A DNA stretch of 64,000 nucleotides, from positions 1 through 64,000 of the forward strand of contig JAXMHH010000002.1 of the NCBI GenBank assembly GCA_046346845.1, read 5' to 3'. The notes below the pieces were generated by a model that was given only the letters and a program-made list of their open reading frames with translations, ran no database searches and had not been told where the DNA came from. Source of the stretch: DSSB01 sp046346845. GTDB lineage: Bacteria > UBA10199 > DSSB01. Shown here one piece after another: positions 45,139 to 54,339 of the stretch (position 1 is the stretch's first letter; each line of letters begins with the position of its first letter). Position numbers and translations under genes: made by a program.

Positions 45139-46659
45139 TTACAGTCCGATGATCGATGCCACCTTCGCACCGTAAGGCACCAAGGTTTCGTTGATCCCCT
45201 TCAGCGAGACGCTCATCATGTTGATCAGGGGCTTGGGATAGACGCCCATGGCCAAGACGATGATCGCCAGCGGCAACAGGCAGAGGACCTCGCGGGCGTT
45301 GATATCCGGGTAACCTTTGTACTTTTCGTTAAGCGGCCCCAGGAAGACCCGCTGCAGGGTCCACAGCATGTAAGCCGCGGTCAGCACCACGCTGGTGATT
45401 GCGATGGCGGTGAGGCCCGGCCAATTCTTGAAGGATCCCAGGAAGACCAGGGCCTCGCTGATAAAACCCGAAAGCCCGGGAAGGCCCAGGGCCGCGAAGA
45501 AGGCGATGGTCGTCCACACCGCGTACTTGGGCATGGCGCTGGCCAAGCCGCCGAAGCCGTTGATCTCGCGATGGTGGGCGCGGTCGTAGATGATGCCGAC
45601 GATCAAGAACAGTTGGGCGGTGATCGTGCCGTGGTTGAACATCTGCATCACGCCGCCGGTGATTCCCTCGGCGGTAAAGGAAGAGATGCCCAACAGGACG
45701 AAGCCCATGTGGCTGACCGAGGAATAGGCGATCAGCTTCTTGAAATCCTTCTGCGCCATGGCGCAGAGCGCACCGTAGATGATGTTAACCACTCCCAAGA
45801 GCGCGATCCACTGGACCACCTCCACCGTGATGTCCGGGAAGAGCTGGTAGTTGAAGCGCAGCATGCCGTAGGTCCCCAGCTTCAGCAGGATGCCGGCCAG
45901 GATGACCGAAATGGCGGTCGGCGCCTCGACGTGGGCGTCCGGTAACCAGGTATGGAATGGGAATACCGGCACCTTGATCGCGAAGGCGATAAACAGGCCG
46001 ATCCAGCAGGCCAGGCGAATCCCGTGCTGGCTCAGGGGCCCGAGGTGGAGCTTGGGGTCTTGCAGGGCGATCAGGTTGAAGGTGTTGCCCTGGCTGTAGA
46101 GATAGAAAGACACCAGCACGAGCAGCATCAGCACCGACCCGGCCAAGGTGTAGAGGAAGAACTTGATGGCGGCGTATTCCCGGCGCGGACCGCCCCAGAT
46201 GCCGATCAGGAAGTACATCGGCAGGAGCATGATTTCCCAGAAGATGAAAAAGAGGAAGAAGTCGAGCGCCAGGAAGGTGCCCATCATGCCGGTCTCGAGC
46301 AGCAGGAAGAGCGTGAAATAGCCCTTCACCTGCTTGTTGATGCCCCAGCTGGCAACGATGCAGATAGTGCTGATCAGGGCCGTCAGGATGACCATGGTGA
46401 CGGAGAGTCCGTCGACGCCCATATAGTACTGGATATTGAAGGGCTTGATCCAATCGATGGGGCCCTCGGCGAACTGGATGGCCTTGCTGGCCCGGTCGAA
46501 ATCGAGGAACAGCTTCACTGCCAAGCCTAGGGCCGGCAAAGTGGAGATCAGGGCCACCCACTTGATCAGGGTCTCCTTCGCCTTGGGCAGCAAGGCGATG
46601 ATGGGGATCCCGATCAAGGGAGTGAAGGTCATCAAAGAGAGTATCGGAAAGCTCGGCAT
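45139..46659 (-). CDS. nuoM: NADH-quinone oxidoreductase subunit M (cluster 2)
   Basis: 506 residues; AAGGATAAGGT before the ATG. LFFIFWEIMLLPMYFLIGIWG and AIKVPVFPFHTWLPDAHVEAPTAIS mark the pumping helices; DFKKLIAYSSVSHMGFVLLG follows. It resembles its cluster 1 counterpart only at the family level, so the two clusters are old paralogues or separately acquired rather than a recent duplication. Confidence 0.96.
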   Translation of the reverse strand: MPSFPILSLMTFTPLIGIPIIALLPKAKETLIKWVALISTLPALGLAVKLFLDFDRASKAIQFAEGPIDWIKPFNIQYYMGVDGLSVTMVILTALISTICIVASWGINKQVKGYFTLFLLLETGMMGTFLALDFFLFFIFWEIMLLPMYFLIGIWGGPRREYAAIKFFLYTLAGSVLMLLVLVSFYLYSQGNTFNLIALQDPKLHLGPLSQHGIRLACWIGLFIAFAIKVPVFPFHTWLPDAHVEAPTAISVILAGILLKLGTYGMLRFNYQLFPDITVEVVQWIALLGVVNIIYGALCAMAQKDFKKLIAYSSVSHMGFVLLGISSFTAEGITGGVMQMFNHGTITAQLFLIVGIIYDRAHHREINGFGGLASAMPKYAVWTTIAFFAALGLPGLSGFISEALVFLGSFKNWPGLTAIAITSVVLTAAYMLWTLQRVFLGPLNEKYKGYPDINAREVLCLLPLAIIVLAMGVYPKPLINMMSVSLKGINETLVPYGAKVASIIGL

Positions 46660-46669
46660 ACCTTATCCT

Positions 46670-48841
46670 TTAGAACAATTTCCAAATCATCAGCACCAAG
46701 ACGCCCGCCATGGCGGCGTAGAGGTAATTTTGAATACGGCCCGTCTGCAGCTTGCGCAGCTGGCCGCCCGCGTAGACCACCGTGTCGCTGACCAGGTTCA
46801 CCAGCCCGTCGACGTAGGTGCTGTCGAAAAATCCGGACACGGTCGAAAGGGCCCGCGTCGCCTTGGCGGTCCAATTGACGAAACCGTCGATGACAACCTG
46901 GTCGAAGGCGGCCAGGAAGTTGTTGAGGCCCAGCAAGCTCTGCACCACCAGCACCTGGTAGATCTCGTCGACGTAATACTTGTTGAGGACCAGTTTGTAG
47001 AGCGTGGGATAGCGCTCGGCGAAGCGCCTCGGGATCTCCTGGCGCTTGGTATAGAGGGTCACGGCCAGGAAGATGGAGATGCCGGCCACCGTCACGGAAA
47101 GCGCCATCAGGAAATACTCGATGGCGTGGACCTGGTGGTGCCCCTCCGCGGCCGCATGGTGGGCCCCGGCGAACACGGGCTCCAGCCAGGCCTCGAAGAA
47201 ATTCGGAACATGGAAGAAATGACCCAGGGCGTAGGGAATCCCGACCAAGCCGCCGAACACCGAGAGGATCGCCAAGATCACCAAGGCGAAGAGCATCGAC
47301 TTGGGGGACTCGTGCGGGGTGTGGTCGTGGTGGCCGTGCGCGTCGTGGGCGTCATGGGCGTCGTGCGGCTCTTCCTCGTCGTCGTGGTGCAGGTCGTGGG
47401 CCGCGACCTCCGCCGCCGGGATTTCATGGGCTCTGGCGCCGAGCTGTCCGTAGAAAGTCATCGCCACCGCGCGGAACATGTAAAAGGCCGTGCCCATCGC
47501 GCCCAGCATGCCGAGGCCCCAGAGCACGTAGTACCAGGACTGGTGCCCGCCGCTCTCGAAGGCCTTCCACAGGATCTCGTCCTTGCTGAAAAAGCCCGCG
47601 AAGGGGAAGATGCCCGCGATCGCGATGGTGGCGAGCAGGAAGGTCCAGTAGGTCACCGGCATGTATTTCTTCAGGCCGCCCATGCGCCGCATGTCCTGCT
47701 CGTGGTGCATCCCCAGGATCACCGAGCCCGAGCCGAGGAACAAGCAGGCCTTGAAGAAGGCATGGGTCATCAGGTGGAAGATACCCGCGGTGTAGGCCCC
47801 GGTGCCCATGCCCAAGAACATATACCCCAGCTGGGAAACCGTGGAATAAGCCAGGACCTTTTTGATGTCGTTCTGCGCGAAGCCGATGCTGGCGGCGAAG
47901 ATCGCGGTGAGCGCGCCGACCGTTGCCACCACGATCAGGGCCTCCGGCGCGAGGGTGTAGACGAAGTTCATGCGCCCGATCATGTAGATGCCCGCGGTGA
48001 CCATCGTCGCGGCGTGGATCAAGGCCGAGACCGGCGTGGGGCCCGCCATCGCGTCGGGCAACCAAACGTAGAGAGGAATCTGGGCCGACTTGCCGGTGGC
48101 CCCGATGAACAACAGGATGCCGACCGCGACCAACACCGGCCAGCCGCCGATGGTGACGCCCTGCAGGCTATGCACGTGCTCGCCGATCTCTTTGAAGGAG
48201 ACCGTGCCGTGACCCTGGGTGTAGAGTGCCCAAAACAGCAGGGAGACGCCGACCATGAAGGCGAAATCGCCGATGCGGTTGACCACGAAGGCCTTCATCC
48301 CGGCCACCGCATTGGGGGTGTGGGTGAACCAAAAGCCGATCAACAGGTAAGAGCAGAGCCCCACCCCTTCCCAGCCGATGAAGAGCATGAAGATGTTGTC
48401 GCCCATCACCAGCAGGAGCATCGCGAAGCAGAAGAGATTCAAATAGGTGAAGAAGCGCGGATAGCTGGGGTCGTCCGCCATGTAGCCGGTCGAATAAACG
48501 TGGATCAGGAAGCCAACCCCCGTGATGATCAGCATCATCACGCTGCTCAGGGGATCGAGCAGGAAGGCGGCATCCGCCCTGAGATTGCCCGTGGCCAGCC
48601 AGGTATAAAGATAACGGGTGACCGAGCGCTCCTCCGCCGGAAGACCCATGAGGTTCCAGAACACCCCGACGGCGAAGACGAAGGCCACGAAAATGGCGAG
48701 GCAGGCGATGAAGCCGGAGAATTTCTTGGACTTGGAGTACGGCAGGCCGAGGAAGATCCCGAGTCCGTTGATGAGGAAGCCCACCAGCGGCGCCAGCGGG
48801 ATCACCCAGGAATATTGCAGAAAAAACGGCATCTCGCTCAT
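46670..48841 (-). CDS. nuoL: NADH-quinone oxidoreductase subunit L (cluster 2) with His-rich loop
   Basis: 723 residues. Core signatures: FIGWEGVGLCSYLLIGFWF, KSAQIPLYVWLPDAMAGPTP. About 80 residues longer than the cluster 1 copy. Part of the extra length is a loop at residues ~482-510 made almost entirely of His, Asp, Glu and Ala (AHDAHDAHGHHDH and neighbours) between two membrane helices. Start overlaps nuoK by four bases; MPFF three codons later is an alternative. Confidence 0.95.
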   Translation of the reverse strand: MSEMPFFLQYSWVIPLAPLVGFLINGLGIFLGLPYSKSKKFSGFIACLAIFVAFVFAVGVFWNLMGLPAEERSVTRYLYTWLATGNLRADAAFLLDPLSSVMMLIITGVGFLIHVYSTGYMADDPSYPRFFTYLNLFCFAMLLLVMGDNIFMLFIGWEGVGLCSYLLIGFWFTHTPNAVAGMKAFVVNRIGDFAFMVGVSLLFWALYTQGHGTVSFKEIGEHVHSLQGVTIGGWPVLVAVGILLFIGATGKSAQIPLYVWLPDAMAGPTPVSALIHAATMVTAGIYMIGRMNFVYTLAPEALIVVATVGALTAIFAASIGFAQNDIKKVLAYSTVSQLGYMFLGMGTGAYTAGIFHLMTHAFFKACLFLGSGSVILGMHHEQDMRRMGGLKKYMPVTYWTFLLATIAIAGIFPFAGFFSKDEILWKAFESGGHQSWYYVLWGLGMLGAMGTAFYMFRAVAMTFYGQLGARAHEIPAAEVAAHDLHHDDEEEPHDAHDAHDAHGHHDHTPHESPKSMLFALVILAILSVFGGLVGIPYALGHFFHVPNFFEAWLEPVFAGAHHAAAEGHHQVHAIEYFLMALSVTVAGISIFLAVTLYTKRQEIPRRFAERYPTLYKLVLNKYYVDEIYQVLVVQSLLGLNNFLAAFDQVVIDGFVNWTAKATRALSTVSGFFDSTYVDGLVNLVSDTVVYAGGQLRKLQTGRIQNYLYAAMAGVLVLMIWKLF

Positions 48842-49143
48842 CCCCTCATCTCATCGACGGCGCTCGCGTCGATCGTGTTGAAGTTGCGGAAGATCATCAA
48901 GCCGATGGCCAGCGCGACCGCGGCCTCGGCGGCGGCGAGCACGATGATGAAGAGCGCGTAGATCGAGCCCTCGACGGTCTTGTTGCCGAAGGCGCCGAAG
49001 GCGACCATGTTGAGCGCCGCGGCGTTGAGGACCAATTCGGTGCCGAGCAGGATGCCCAGGGCGTTGCGCCGGGTCACCACGGTGTAGAGCCCGAGCGCGA
49101 AGACAATGGCGCCGACGAACAAGAAGTGCTGCAGGGTGATCAT
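48838..49143 (-). CDS. nuoK: NADH-quinone oxidoreductase subunit K (cluster 2)
   Basis: 101 residues from the ATG at 49143 (MITLQHFLFVG); the in-frame extension reads through the 3' end of nuoJ. Three helices with GILLGTELVLNAAALNMVAFG and IVLAAAEAAVALAIGLMIFR holding the channel glutamates. Four-base overlaps with nuoJ and nuoL. Confidence 0.95.
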   Translation of the reverse strand: MITLQHFLFVGAIVFALGLYTVVTRRNALGILLGTELVLNAAALNMVAFGAFGNKTVEGSIYALFIIVLAAAEAAVALAIGLMIFRNFNTIDASAVDEMRG

Positions 49144-49640
49144 TTCACTTCCCTCCGCGCCGCGGCCACGGCGCCGACCAGGGCGCCCAGCAGCAGAATC
49201 GAGATCAACTCGAAGGGAAGCAGGTATTCCTTCAGCAAGGTCTGGCCGATCGCAGCGGTGGTCGGTTGCGCGGTCACCGCGTCCGCGACCAGCCAATGGG
49301 TGCCATAAATCACCTTGCCCAACAGGATGACCAGCAGGAGCAGAGCCGGAACGGCGATCTTCACGGAGATCCGGGGGTTGGAGAGCTTGACGTCGCCGAT
49401 CCCCGCGGTCATGAGGACCGCGAACAGGTAGAGGACGAGGATGCCGCCGACATAGACGAGGATTTGGATGACACCGAGAAAGTCGGCCCCGAGCAGGATC
49501 ATCAGGCCCGCGATCCCGGCGAAGGCGCCGAGCAAGGCGAAGGCCGAGTAGACCAAATTTTTCGAGAAGGCGATCAGGGCGCAGGCCGTGATCGTCAAGG
49601 CGGAGAGGCCGGTAAAGACTAGCGGTTCAATCGGGCTCAT
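49140..49640 (-). CDS. nuoJ: NADH-quinone oxidoreductase subunit J (cluster 2)
   Basis: 166 residues. Five membrane helices, with VIQILVYVGGILVLYLFAVLMT as the conserved helix 3 region. It is separated from nuoI by 184 bases, the only real gap inside cluster 2, and overlaps nuoK by four bases. Confidence 0.95.
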   Translation of the reverse strand: MSPIEPLVFTGLSALTITACALIAFSKNLVYSAFALLGAFAGIAGLMILLGADFLGVIQILVYVGGILVLYLFAVLMTAGIGDVKLSNPRISVKIAVPALLLLVILLGKVIYGTHWLVADAVTAQPTTAAIGQTLLKEYLLPFELISILLLGALVGAVAAARREVK

Positions 49641-49824
49641 ATTCAGGGAGTCCAGGTCTAAGTTCAGGCAAATTTTGTTTTTTTACTTCGGTCCAATCCC
49701 AGCCGCCGGGCCTTGCCGGCGGGCGGTTCTTACGCAGGCTCCGATCCCAAGTCAAGCGGAACGCCGCGGAGATCATCCCAGCTCCATTTCGCCGGGGGCC
49801 CCATAAAATAATTCAATAAAAACC

Positions 49825-50364
49825 TTAGTTTAAACTCTCCGGGTCGGGCGCCGTCTCGCCTCCGGCCTCGGACTTATCCCCAGCCCCGTCCTTTTCCTTT
49901 TTCGGGGGCTTGTAGGGCACCACGTAGTCGCCCTCCGGAACGAAATGCGAGACCATCTCTTCCAGGGAATAGGCGGCCCGCTCGAACTCGGGGACGAAAT
50001 GGATGGCCCCGGTCGGGCAGGGCTCGGTGCAGAGCCCGCAGTACATGCACTTGGCCATATCGATGTCGAAGCCCGACATGGCGCGCCCCTTGGGGGAATC
50101 CTTCGCCACCGTGATCTTGATGCAGTCGATCGGGCAGGCGTTTTCGCACATGAGGCAGGCAGTGCAGATGTCCATCTCGACCTTGAGCCAGCTGCGCGAA
50201 CGCTCCGGCATCAGCTCGGAGACCGGGCGCGGGGTCTTGTCCGGGTACTGGATGGTGACCGGCTTGCGGAACATGTGGCTGAGGGTGATGGTCAATCCCT
50301 CGAAGATCGAGGTGGCCGCCTCGCGGATGTTCTGAAAATAATTGCTGACTGCCGATTGGGACAT
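49825..50364 (-). CDS. nuoI: NADH-quinone oxidoreductase subunit I (only copy in the window)
   Basis: 179 residues. Two [4Fe-4S] ferredoxin motifs: Cys67, 70, 73, 77 (CTACLMCENACP) and Cys106, 109, 112, 116 (CMYCGLCTEPCP), the N6a and N6b clusters that pass electrons to NuoB. N-terminal amphipathic helix FEGLTITLSHMFRKPVTIQYP contacts the membrane arm. The C-terminal tail is long, Lys/Glu-rich and not conserved. With no nuoEFG in cluster 2 it would be the electron entry point, perhaps from ferredoxin. Confidence 0.97.
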   Translation of the reverse strand: MSQSAVSNYFQNIREAATSIFEGLTITLSHMFRKPVTIQYPDKTPRPVSELMPERSRSWLKVEMDICTACLMCENACPIDCIKITVAKDSPKGRAMSGFDIDMAKCMYCGLCTEPCPTGAIHFVPEFERAAYSLEEMVSHFVPEGDYVVPYKPPKKEKDGAGDKSEAGGETAPDPESLN

Positions 50365-50381
50365 AAACGCTGCGTCCTCGC

Positions 50382-51593
50382 CTACACAAAAGGATTAAGC
50401 TCGATCTGGGCCTTCGAGACCCGGAGCTGCCACACCACGCGGTAGAAGAAATAAACCAAGATCAGGCCCGTCAGGCCGGTCAGGAGATAGCGCATGTTGG
50501 GCGCGCCCTGCGGGAAGAGCATCATCCAAACCGCGGTGCCCATCACGCAGAAGAAGCCGATCGGGACCAGGTATTTCCAGCACAGGGTCATCAGCTGGTC
50601 CATCCGGATGCGGGGCAGGGTCCAGCGCAGCTGGATGACCAGGAAGATGATCACCAGGCACTTCACCTGAAAAAAGAGCAGTTGGACCAGCTGGGTGAGC
50701 CAGGCGCCCACCGAGGCGGTCGCGGCGGCGAGGCCGGCGGGGATCTGCCAGCCCCCCAGGAACAGGGTGGTCAGGATGGCGGCCATCACGTAGAGATTGG
50801 CCCACTCCGCGAAGAAAAAGAACACGAAGCGCATCCCGGAATATTCGGTGTTGTAGCCGCTCACCAATTCGCTCTCGGCCTCGGGCAGGTCGAAGGGCGC
50901 GCGGTTGCCTTCCGCGACCAGCGCGGTGAAGAGGATGAAAAAGGCGACGAAGCAGAAGGGATTGTCGAACAGGAACCACTGCCAGGGATGGGGCCCCTGC
51001 CGGGAGATGATGGTCTGCATGGAAAGGCTGCCGGCCAGCAGCAGCACGGTCAGGGCCGCGAGCCCCGCCGGGATCTCGTAGCTGATCACCTGGGCCGCCG
51101 CGCGCATCCCGCCCAGCATCGACCATTTGCTGCCCGAGCCCCAGCCCGCCATGACCAGGCCGACCACCGTCAGCGAGGAGGTGGCGAAGACGTAGAGCAG
51201 TCCGACGTTCAAGTCCGCGACGATCAGCTTGCCGGCGAAGGGCAAGGCGACGAAGGTGGTGAACATCCCCAAAAAGACCAGGTAGGGGGCGATCACGAAC
51301 AGGGGCTTGTCGGCGTCTTTCGGGATCAGGTCTTCCTTGAGCAGGCTCTTGATGCCATCGGCGAGGAACTGCAGGATGCCCTGCGGCCCGACCCGGTTGG
51401 GGCCGATCCGGTCCTGCATACGGCCGGCGATCCGGCGCTCGACGAAGCTGAGGATGCCGGCGAAGGGCGAAACAAAGACGAGCAAGACGATCGCCGCGAT
51501 CCCGAACTGGACCAAGGTCTGCACCACCCAAAGCGGGGCGCCGTACAAGTAGTTGTCGTGAAGGTAATTGGCTAAAGCTTCCATAGTACCCAT
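50382..51593 (-). CDS. nuoH: NADH-quinone oxidoreductase subunit H (cluster 2)
   Basis: 403 residues; the start could be three codons later at 51584. SFVERRIAGRMQDRIGPNRVG, LADGIKSLLKEDLIPKDADK, and AEGNRAPFDLPEAESELVSGYNTEYSG are the canonical quinone-chamber loops. It lies between nuoD and nuoI, the common nuoDHI order of complexes without an NADH module. Confidence 0.95.
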   Translation of the reverse strand: MGTMEALANYLHDNYLYGAPLWVVQTLVQFGIAAIVLLVFVSPFAGILSFVERRIAGRMQDRIGPNRVGPQGILQFLADGIKSLLKEDLIPKDADKPLFVIAPYLVFLGMFTTFVALPFAGKLIVADLNVGLLYVFATSSLTVVGLVMAGWGSGSKWSMLGGMRAAAQVISYEIPAGLAALTVLLLAGSLSMQTIISRQGPHPWQWFLFDNPFCFVAFFILFTALVAEGNRAPFDLPEAESELVSGYNTEYSGMRFVFFFFAEWANLYVMAAILTTLFLGGWQIPAGLAAATASVGAWLTQLVQLLFFQVKCLVIIFLVIQLRWTLPRIRMDQLMTLCWKYLVPIGFFCVMGTAVWMMLFPQGAPNMRYLLTGLTGLILVYFFYRVVWQLRVSKAQIELNPFV

Positions 51594-51606
51594 TCGCCCT
51601 AAAAAA

Positions 51607-52722
51607 CTATCGATCGATCTCCGGCGCGACCACGTCGAGGCTCGCGATCAAGGTCACCAAGTCGGCGATCATCATCCCCCGGCTGATCTTGGGAATGATC
51701 GACATCGCGGTGAACGAACCGGTGCGGATCCGCAGCCGGAAGGCCTTGGGACTCCCGTCGCTGATCAGGTAATAGCCGATGTCCCCGCGGGAGGATTCGG
51801 TGCGCACATAGGCCTCGCCCGCGGGCGGCTTGAGGGTCTTGGGCATCTTGCCCAGGATATCGCCCTCCGGGATCCGCGCGAAACACTGCCGCAGGATCTT
51901 GATCGACTCGCGGATCTCGCGCACCCGGACGATGTAACGGTCGAAGCTGTCGCCCAGGGTGCCCTTCTCTCCCCGGCCCACGCAGACCTTGAAGTCCAAC
52001 TCGGGGTAGATCGAATAGGGCATGTCGCGGCGCAGGTCGAAATCGACGCCGGAGGCGCGCAGGTTGGGGCCCACCAGGTTGTAGGCGACGGCGTCTTCCG
52101 TGCTGATCGCGCCCACGTTGGCCAATCGCTCGACAAAGATCTTGTTGCCGGTGACGAGGCGTTCGAACTCTTCCCACTGGGGCTCGAATTGGTCGAGCCA
52201 GGCCAGGGACCGCTCGCTGAAGCCGGGCGGCATGTCGTAGGAGACGCCGCCGATCCGCACGTAGTTATAGGTGAGCCGCTGGCCGCAGAGGGCCTCCATG
52301 AGGTCGTTGACCTTCTCGCGCTCTTTGAGGGCGTGGATGAAGGGCGTCGCCGCGCCCACGTCCATGGCCAAGGCGCCGACCGAAAGCAGGTGCGAGATGA
52401 TGCGGTTGAACTCGGCGGCGATGATGCGGAGGTACTCGGCCCGCTTCGGGACCTCGAGGCCCATCAGCTTCTCGACCACCATCGCGTAGCCTTGGTTGGC
52501 GTTCATCGCCGAAAGGTAGTCGGCGCGGTCGGTGTAGGGCATGAAGCCGTTGTAGTCGCAGATCTCGCCGATCTTCTCGATGGAGCGGTGCAGATAGCCG
52601 ACGTCGGGCAGCGCCTCGCTCATGACCTCCCCGTCGGTCTTCACCACGAAGCGGATGACGCCGTGGGTGGAAGGGTGCTGGGGCCCCATGTTGAGCAGCA
52701 TTTCTTGGGTCTGGATCGCCAT
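51607..52722 (-). CDS. nuoD: NADH-quinone oxidoreductase subunit D (cluster 2)
   Basis: 371 residues. NMGPQHPSTHGVIRFV with the quinone-site His, DVGYLHRSIEKIGE, MPPGFSERSL, and the C-terminal LKPPAGEAYVRTESSRGDIGYY. Follows nuoC after nine bases. Confidence 0.96.
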   Translation of the reverse strand: MAIQTQEMLLNMGPQHPSTHGVIRFVVKTDGEVMSEALPDVGYLHRSIEKIGEICDYNGFMPYTDRADYLSAMNANQGYAMVVEKLMGLEVPKRAEYLRIIAAEFNRIISHLLSVGALAMDVGAATPFIHALKEREKVNDLMEALCGQRLTYNYVRIGGVSYDMPPGFSERSLAWLDQFEPQWEEFERLVTGNKIFVERLANVGAISTEDAVAYNLVGPNLRASGVDFDLRRDMPYSIYPELDFKVCVGRGEKGTLGDSFDRYIVRVREIRESIKILRQCFARIPEGDILGKMPKTLKPPAGEAYVRTESSRGDIGYYLISDGSPKAFRLRIRTGSFTAMSIIPKISRGMMIADLVTLIASLDVVAPEIDR

Positions 52723-52731
52723 CGAAAATCC

Positions 52732-53223
52732 CTACGAATTCAACAGTGACGGCCGCGTCGTCGCCATGCCGTGATAGTCTTCCTGTTCTTGATAATCCTT
52801 GCGCAGCGGGTAGCCGACCCAGTCGTCGGGCAGCATGATGCGGCGCAGGTCGGAATGTCCGTCGAACACCACCCCGACCAAGTCAAAGGCCTCGCGCTCC
52901 TGCCAGTTGGCCGTGGGATACACCGCCTCGGCCGTGGGGACGTGGGGGTTGGCCTTCGGCACCCGCACCTTGAGCGTCACCGAATGTCGCTTCGGATAGG
53001 AAAACAGGTGGTAGACCACGTCGAGGTCGTCGGGCGGGGCGTCGACGCCGGTCAGGTTACTGAGACAGTCGAAGGCCAGCATGGCGTCGTCCCGGCAGAA
53101 GGCCAGGACCTCGGCGAGCTTCGCCGCGGGCACCGTGAGGAAAGGGTCCCCCGCGCGGTCGGTGGTGGGGACCGAACCCTCGAACTTTTCCTGCAGAACT
53201 TTGGCAATCTCGTCAAAGGTCAT
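52732..53223 (-). CDS. nuoC: NADH-quinone oxidoreductase subunit C (cluster 2)
   Basis: 163 residues. CLSNLTGVDAPPDDLDVVYHL and the signature NWQEREAFDLVGVVFDGHSDLRRIMLPDDWVGYPLRKDY. Eight bases separate it from nuoB. Confidence 0.95.
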   Translation of the reverse strand: MTFDEIAKVLQEKFEGSVPTTDRAGDPFLTVPAAKLAEVLAFCRDDAMLAFDCLSNLTGVDAPPDDLDVVYHLFSYPKRHSVTLKVRVPKANPHVPTAEAVYPTANWQEREAFDLVGVVFDGHSDLRRIMLPDDWVGYPLRKDYQEQEDYHGMATTRPSLLNS

Positions 53224-53231
53224 CGTCTTGC

Positions 53232-53720
53232 TCAGCTCGCGCGGCGCGCGAACTTTTCCTTCATCATCTTTTCTTGGATCTTAAGCAGCCCCTGCGTCAG
53301 GGCCTCGGGCCGCGGCGGACAGCCCGGGACGTAGACGTCGACCGGGATGATCTTGTCCACGCCCTTGACCACCGAATAGGCCAGCTGGAACAGGCCGCCG
53401 CAGTTGGCGCAGCTGCCCATCGAGATCACGTATTTCGGTTCGGGCATCTGTTCGTAAAGGATCTTGGTGCGCAAGGCCATCTTATAGGTGAGGGTGCCCG
53501 CGACGATCATGAGGTCGGACTGGCGCGGGGTGGCCCGAAACACCGCCCCGAAGCGGTCGAGGTCGGAGCGCGGCCCGCCCGTCTGCATCAATTCGATCCC
53601 GCAGCAGGCCAGCCCGAACAGCAGGTACCACACCGAGGAAGCTCGGGCCCAGTTGAGCACGTCGTCGACCTTGGTGGTCACGATATTGTCGGGCAATTGC
53701 CCCTTGAGGGTGGGGAACAT
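53232..53720 (-). CDS. nuoB: NADH-quinone oxidoreductase subunit B (cluster 2)
   Basis: 162 residues. N2 cluster ligands in GLACCGIELMQTGG, SMGSCANCGGLFQ and VPGCPPRPEALT. The partner of nuoA upstream (15-base gap). Confidence 0.97.
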   Translation of the reverse strand: MFPTLKGQLPDNIVTTKVDDVLNWARASSVWYLLFGLACCGIELMQTGGPRSDLDRFGAVFRATPRQSDLMIVAGTLTYKMALRTKILYEQMPEPKYVISMGSCANCGGLFQLAYSVVKGVDKIIPVDVYVPGCPPRPEALTQGLLKIQEKMMKEKFARRAS

Positions 53721-53735
53721 CGCAAATATCTCCGT

Positions 53736-54203
53736 TTACGCCGCCGACTTCCCGGTCTCGGAGCCGGGGCCGCGGATCAGGGTGGCCGTTTCGGGCGTCG
53801 CCTTGCTCAAACGCGCGTCGGGCACCACATTCTTAAACCATTTCAAGTCACCTTTGATCCAAACGTAGAGAAGGCCGACGAACAGAATCAAGGCGAAAAT
53901 CAGGATTTCGATGAAGGTGGTCCAGCCCTGGCCCTTGGCGATGGCGTCGCGGAAAGTCACCGCGACCGGGTAAACGAAGGCGATCTCGACGGAGAAGATG
54001 ACGAAGGTGATCGCGACCAAATAATAGCGGAGATTGTAGTTGATCCAAGCGCCCTCGGTGGGGATCTCGCCGCACTCGTAAATCAGCTCTTTTTCCGGGC
54101 TCGGAAAAGAGGGGCGCAGCAGGCGGCTCAGGAGCAGACTGACTCCCACGAAACCCGCGCCCACGAGGATAAACACGAGGACATTCGCAAAGTTAAATAT
54201 CAT
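53736..54203 (-). CDS. nuoA: NADH-quinone oxidoreductase subunit A (cluster 2)
   Basis: 155 residues, first gene of cluster 2. Three membrane helices and the loop YECGEIPTEGAWINYNLRYYLVAITFVIFSVEIAFVYPVA. The C-terminus is extended by about 30 polar residues (KNVVPDARLSKATPETATL). A promoter lies 30-58 bases upstream. Confidence 0.94.
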   Translation of the reverse strand: MIFNFANVLVFILVGAGFVGVSLLLSRLLRPSFPSPEKELIYECGEIPTEGAWINYNLRYYLVAITFVIFSVEIAFVYPVAVTFRDAIAKGQGWTTFIEILIFALILFVGLLYVWIKGDLKWFKNVVPDARLSKATPETATLIRGPGSETGKSAA

Positions 54204-54232
54204 AAGCGAGACACCGGCAAAAAGGCGCCGGA

Positions 54233-54261
54233 GCTATAAGATAGCCCTCCACATGCGTCAA
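54233..54261 (-). promoter_or_regulatory. sigma70-type promoter of nuo cluster 2
   Basis: On the minus strand: -35 TTGACG (54261-54256), 17-base spacer, -10 TATAGC (54238-54233), leaving a leader of about 22 bases before the nuoA ATG. The -35 overlaps a TGACGC motif also seen in other promoters here. Confidence 0.5.
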
Positions 54262-54339
54262 GAAAATATGGGGAAAGCGGGATTCTTTAGGAGCGCCGGG
54301 GTGAAATCGGAAGGGGACAGGGGCGGAGGCCGGGGAGGG

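Noticed and set aside
46436..48961. 841-residue plus-strand open frame
   Set aside because: It is antisense to nuoL of cluster 2 and shows no recognisable domain; composition is that of a shadow frame.
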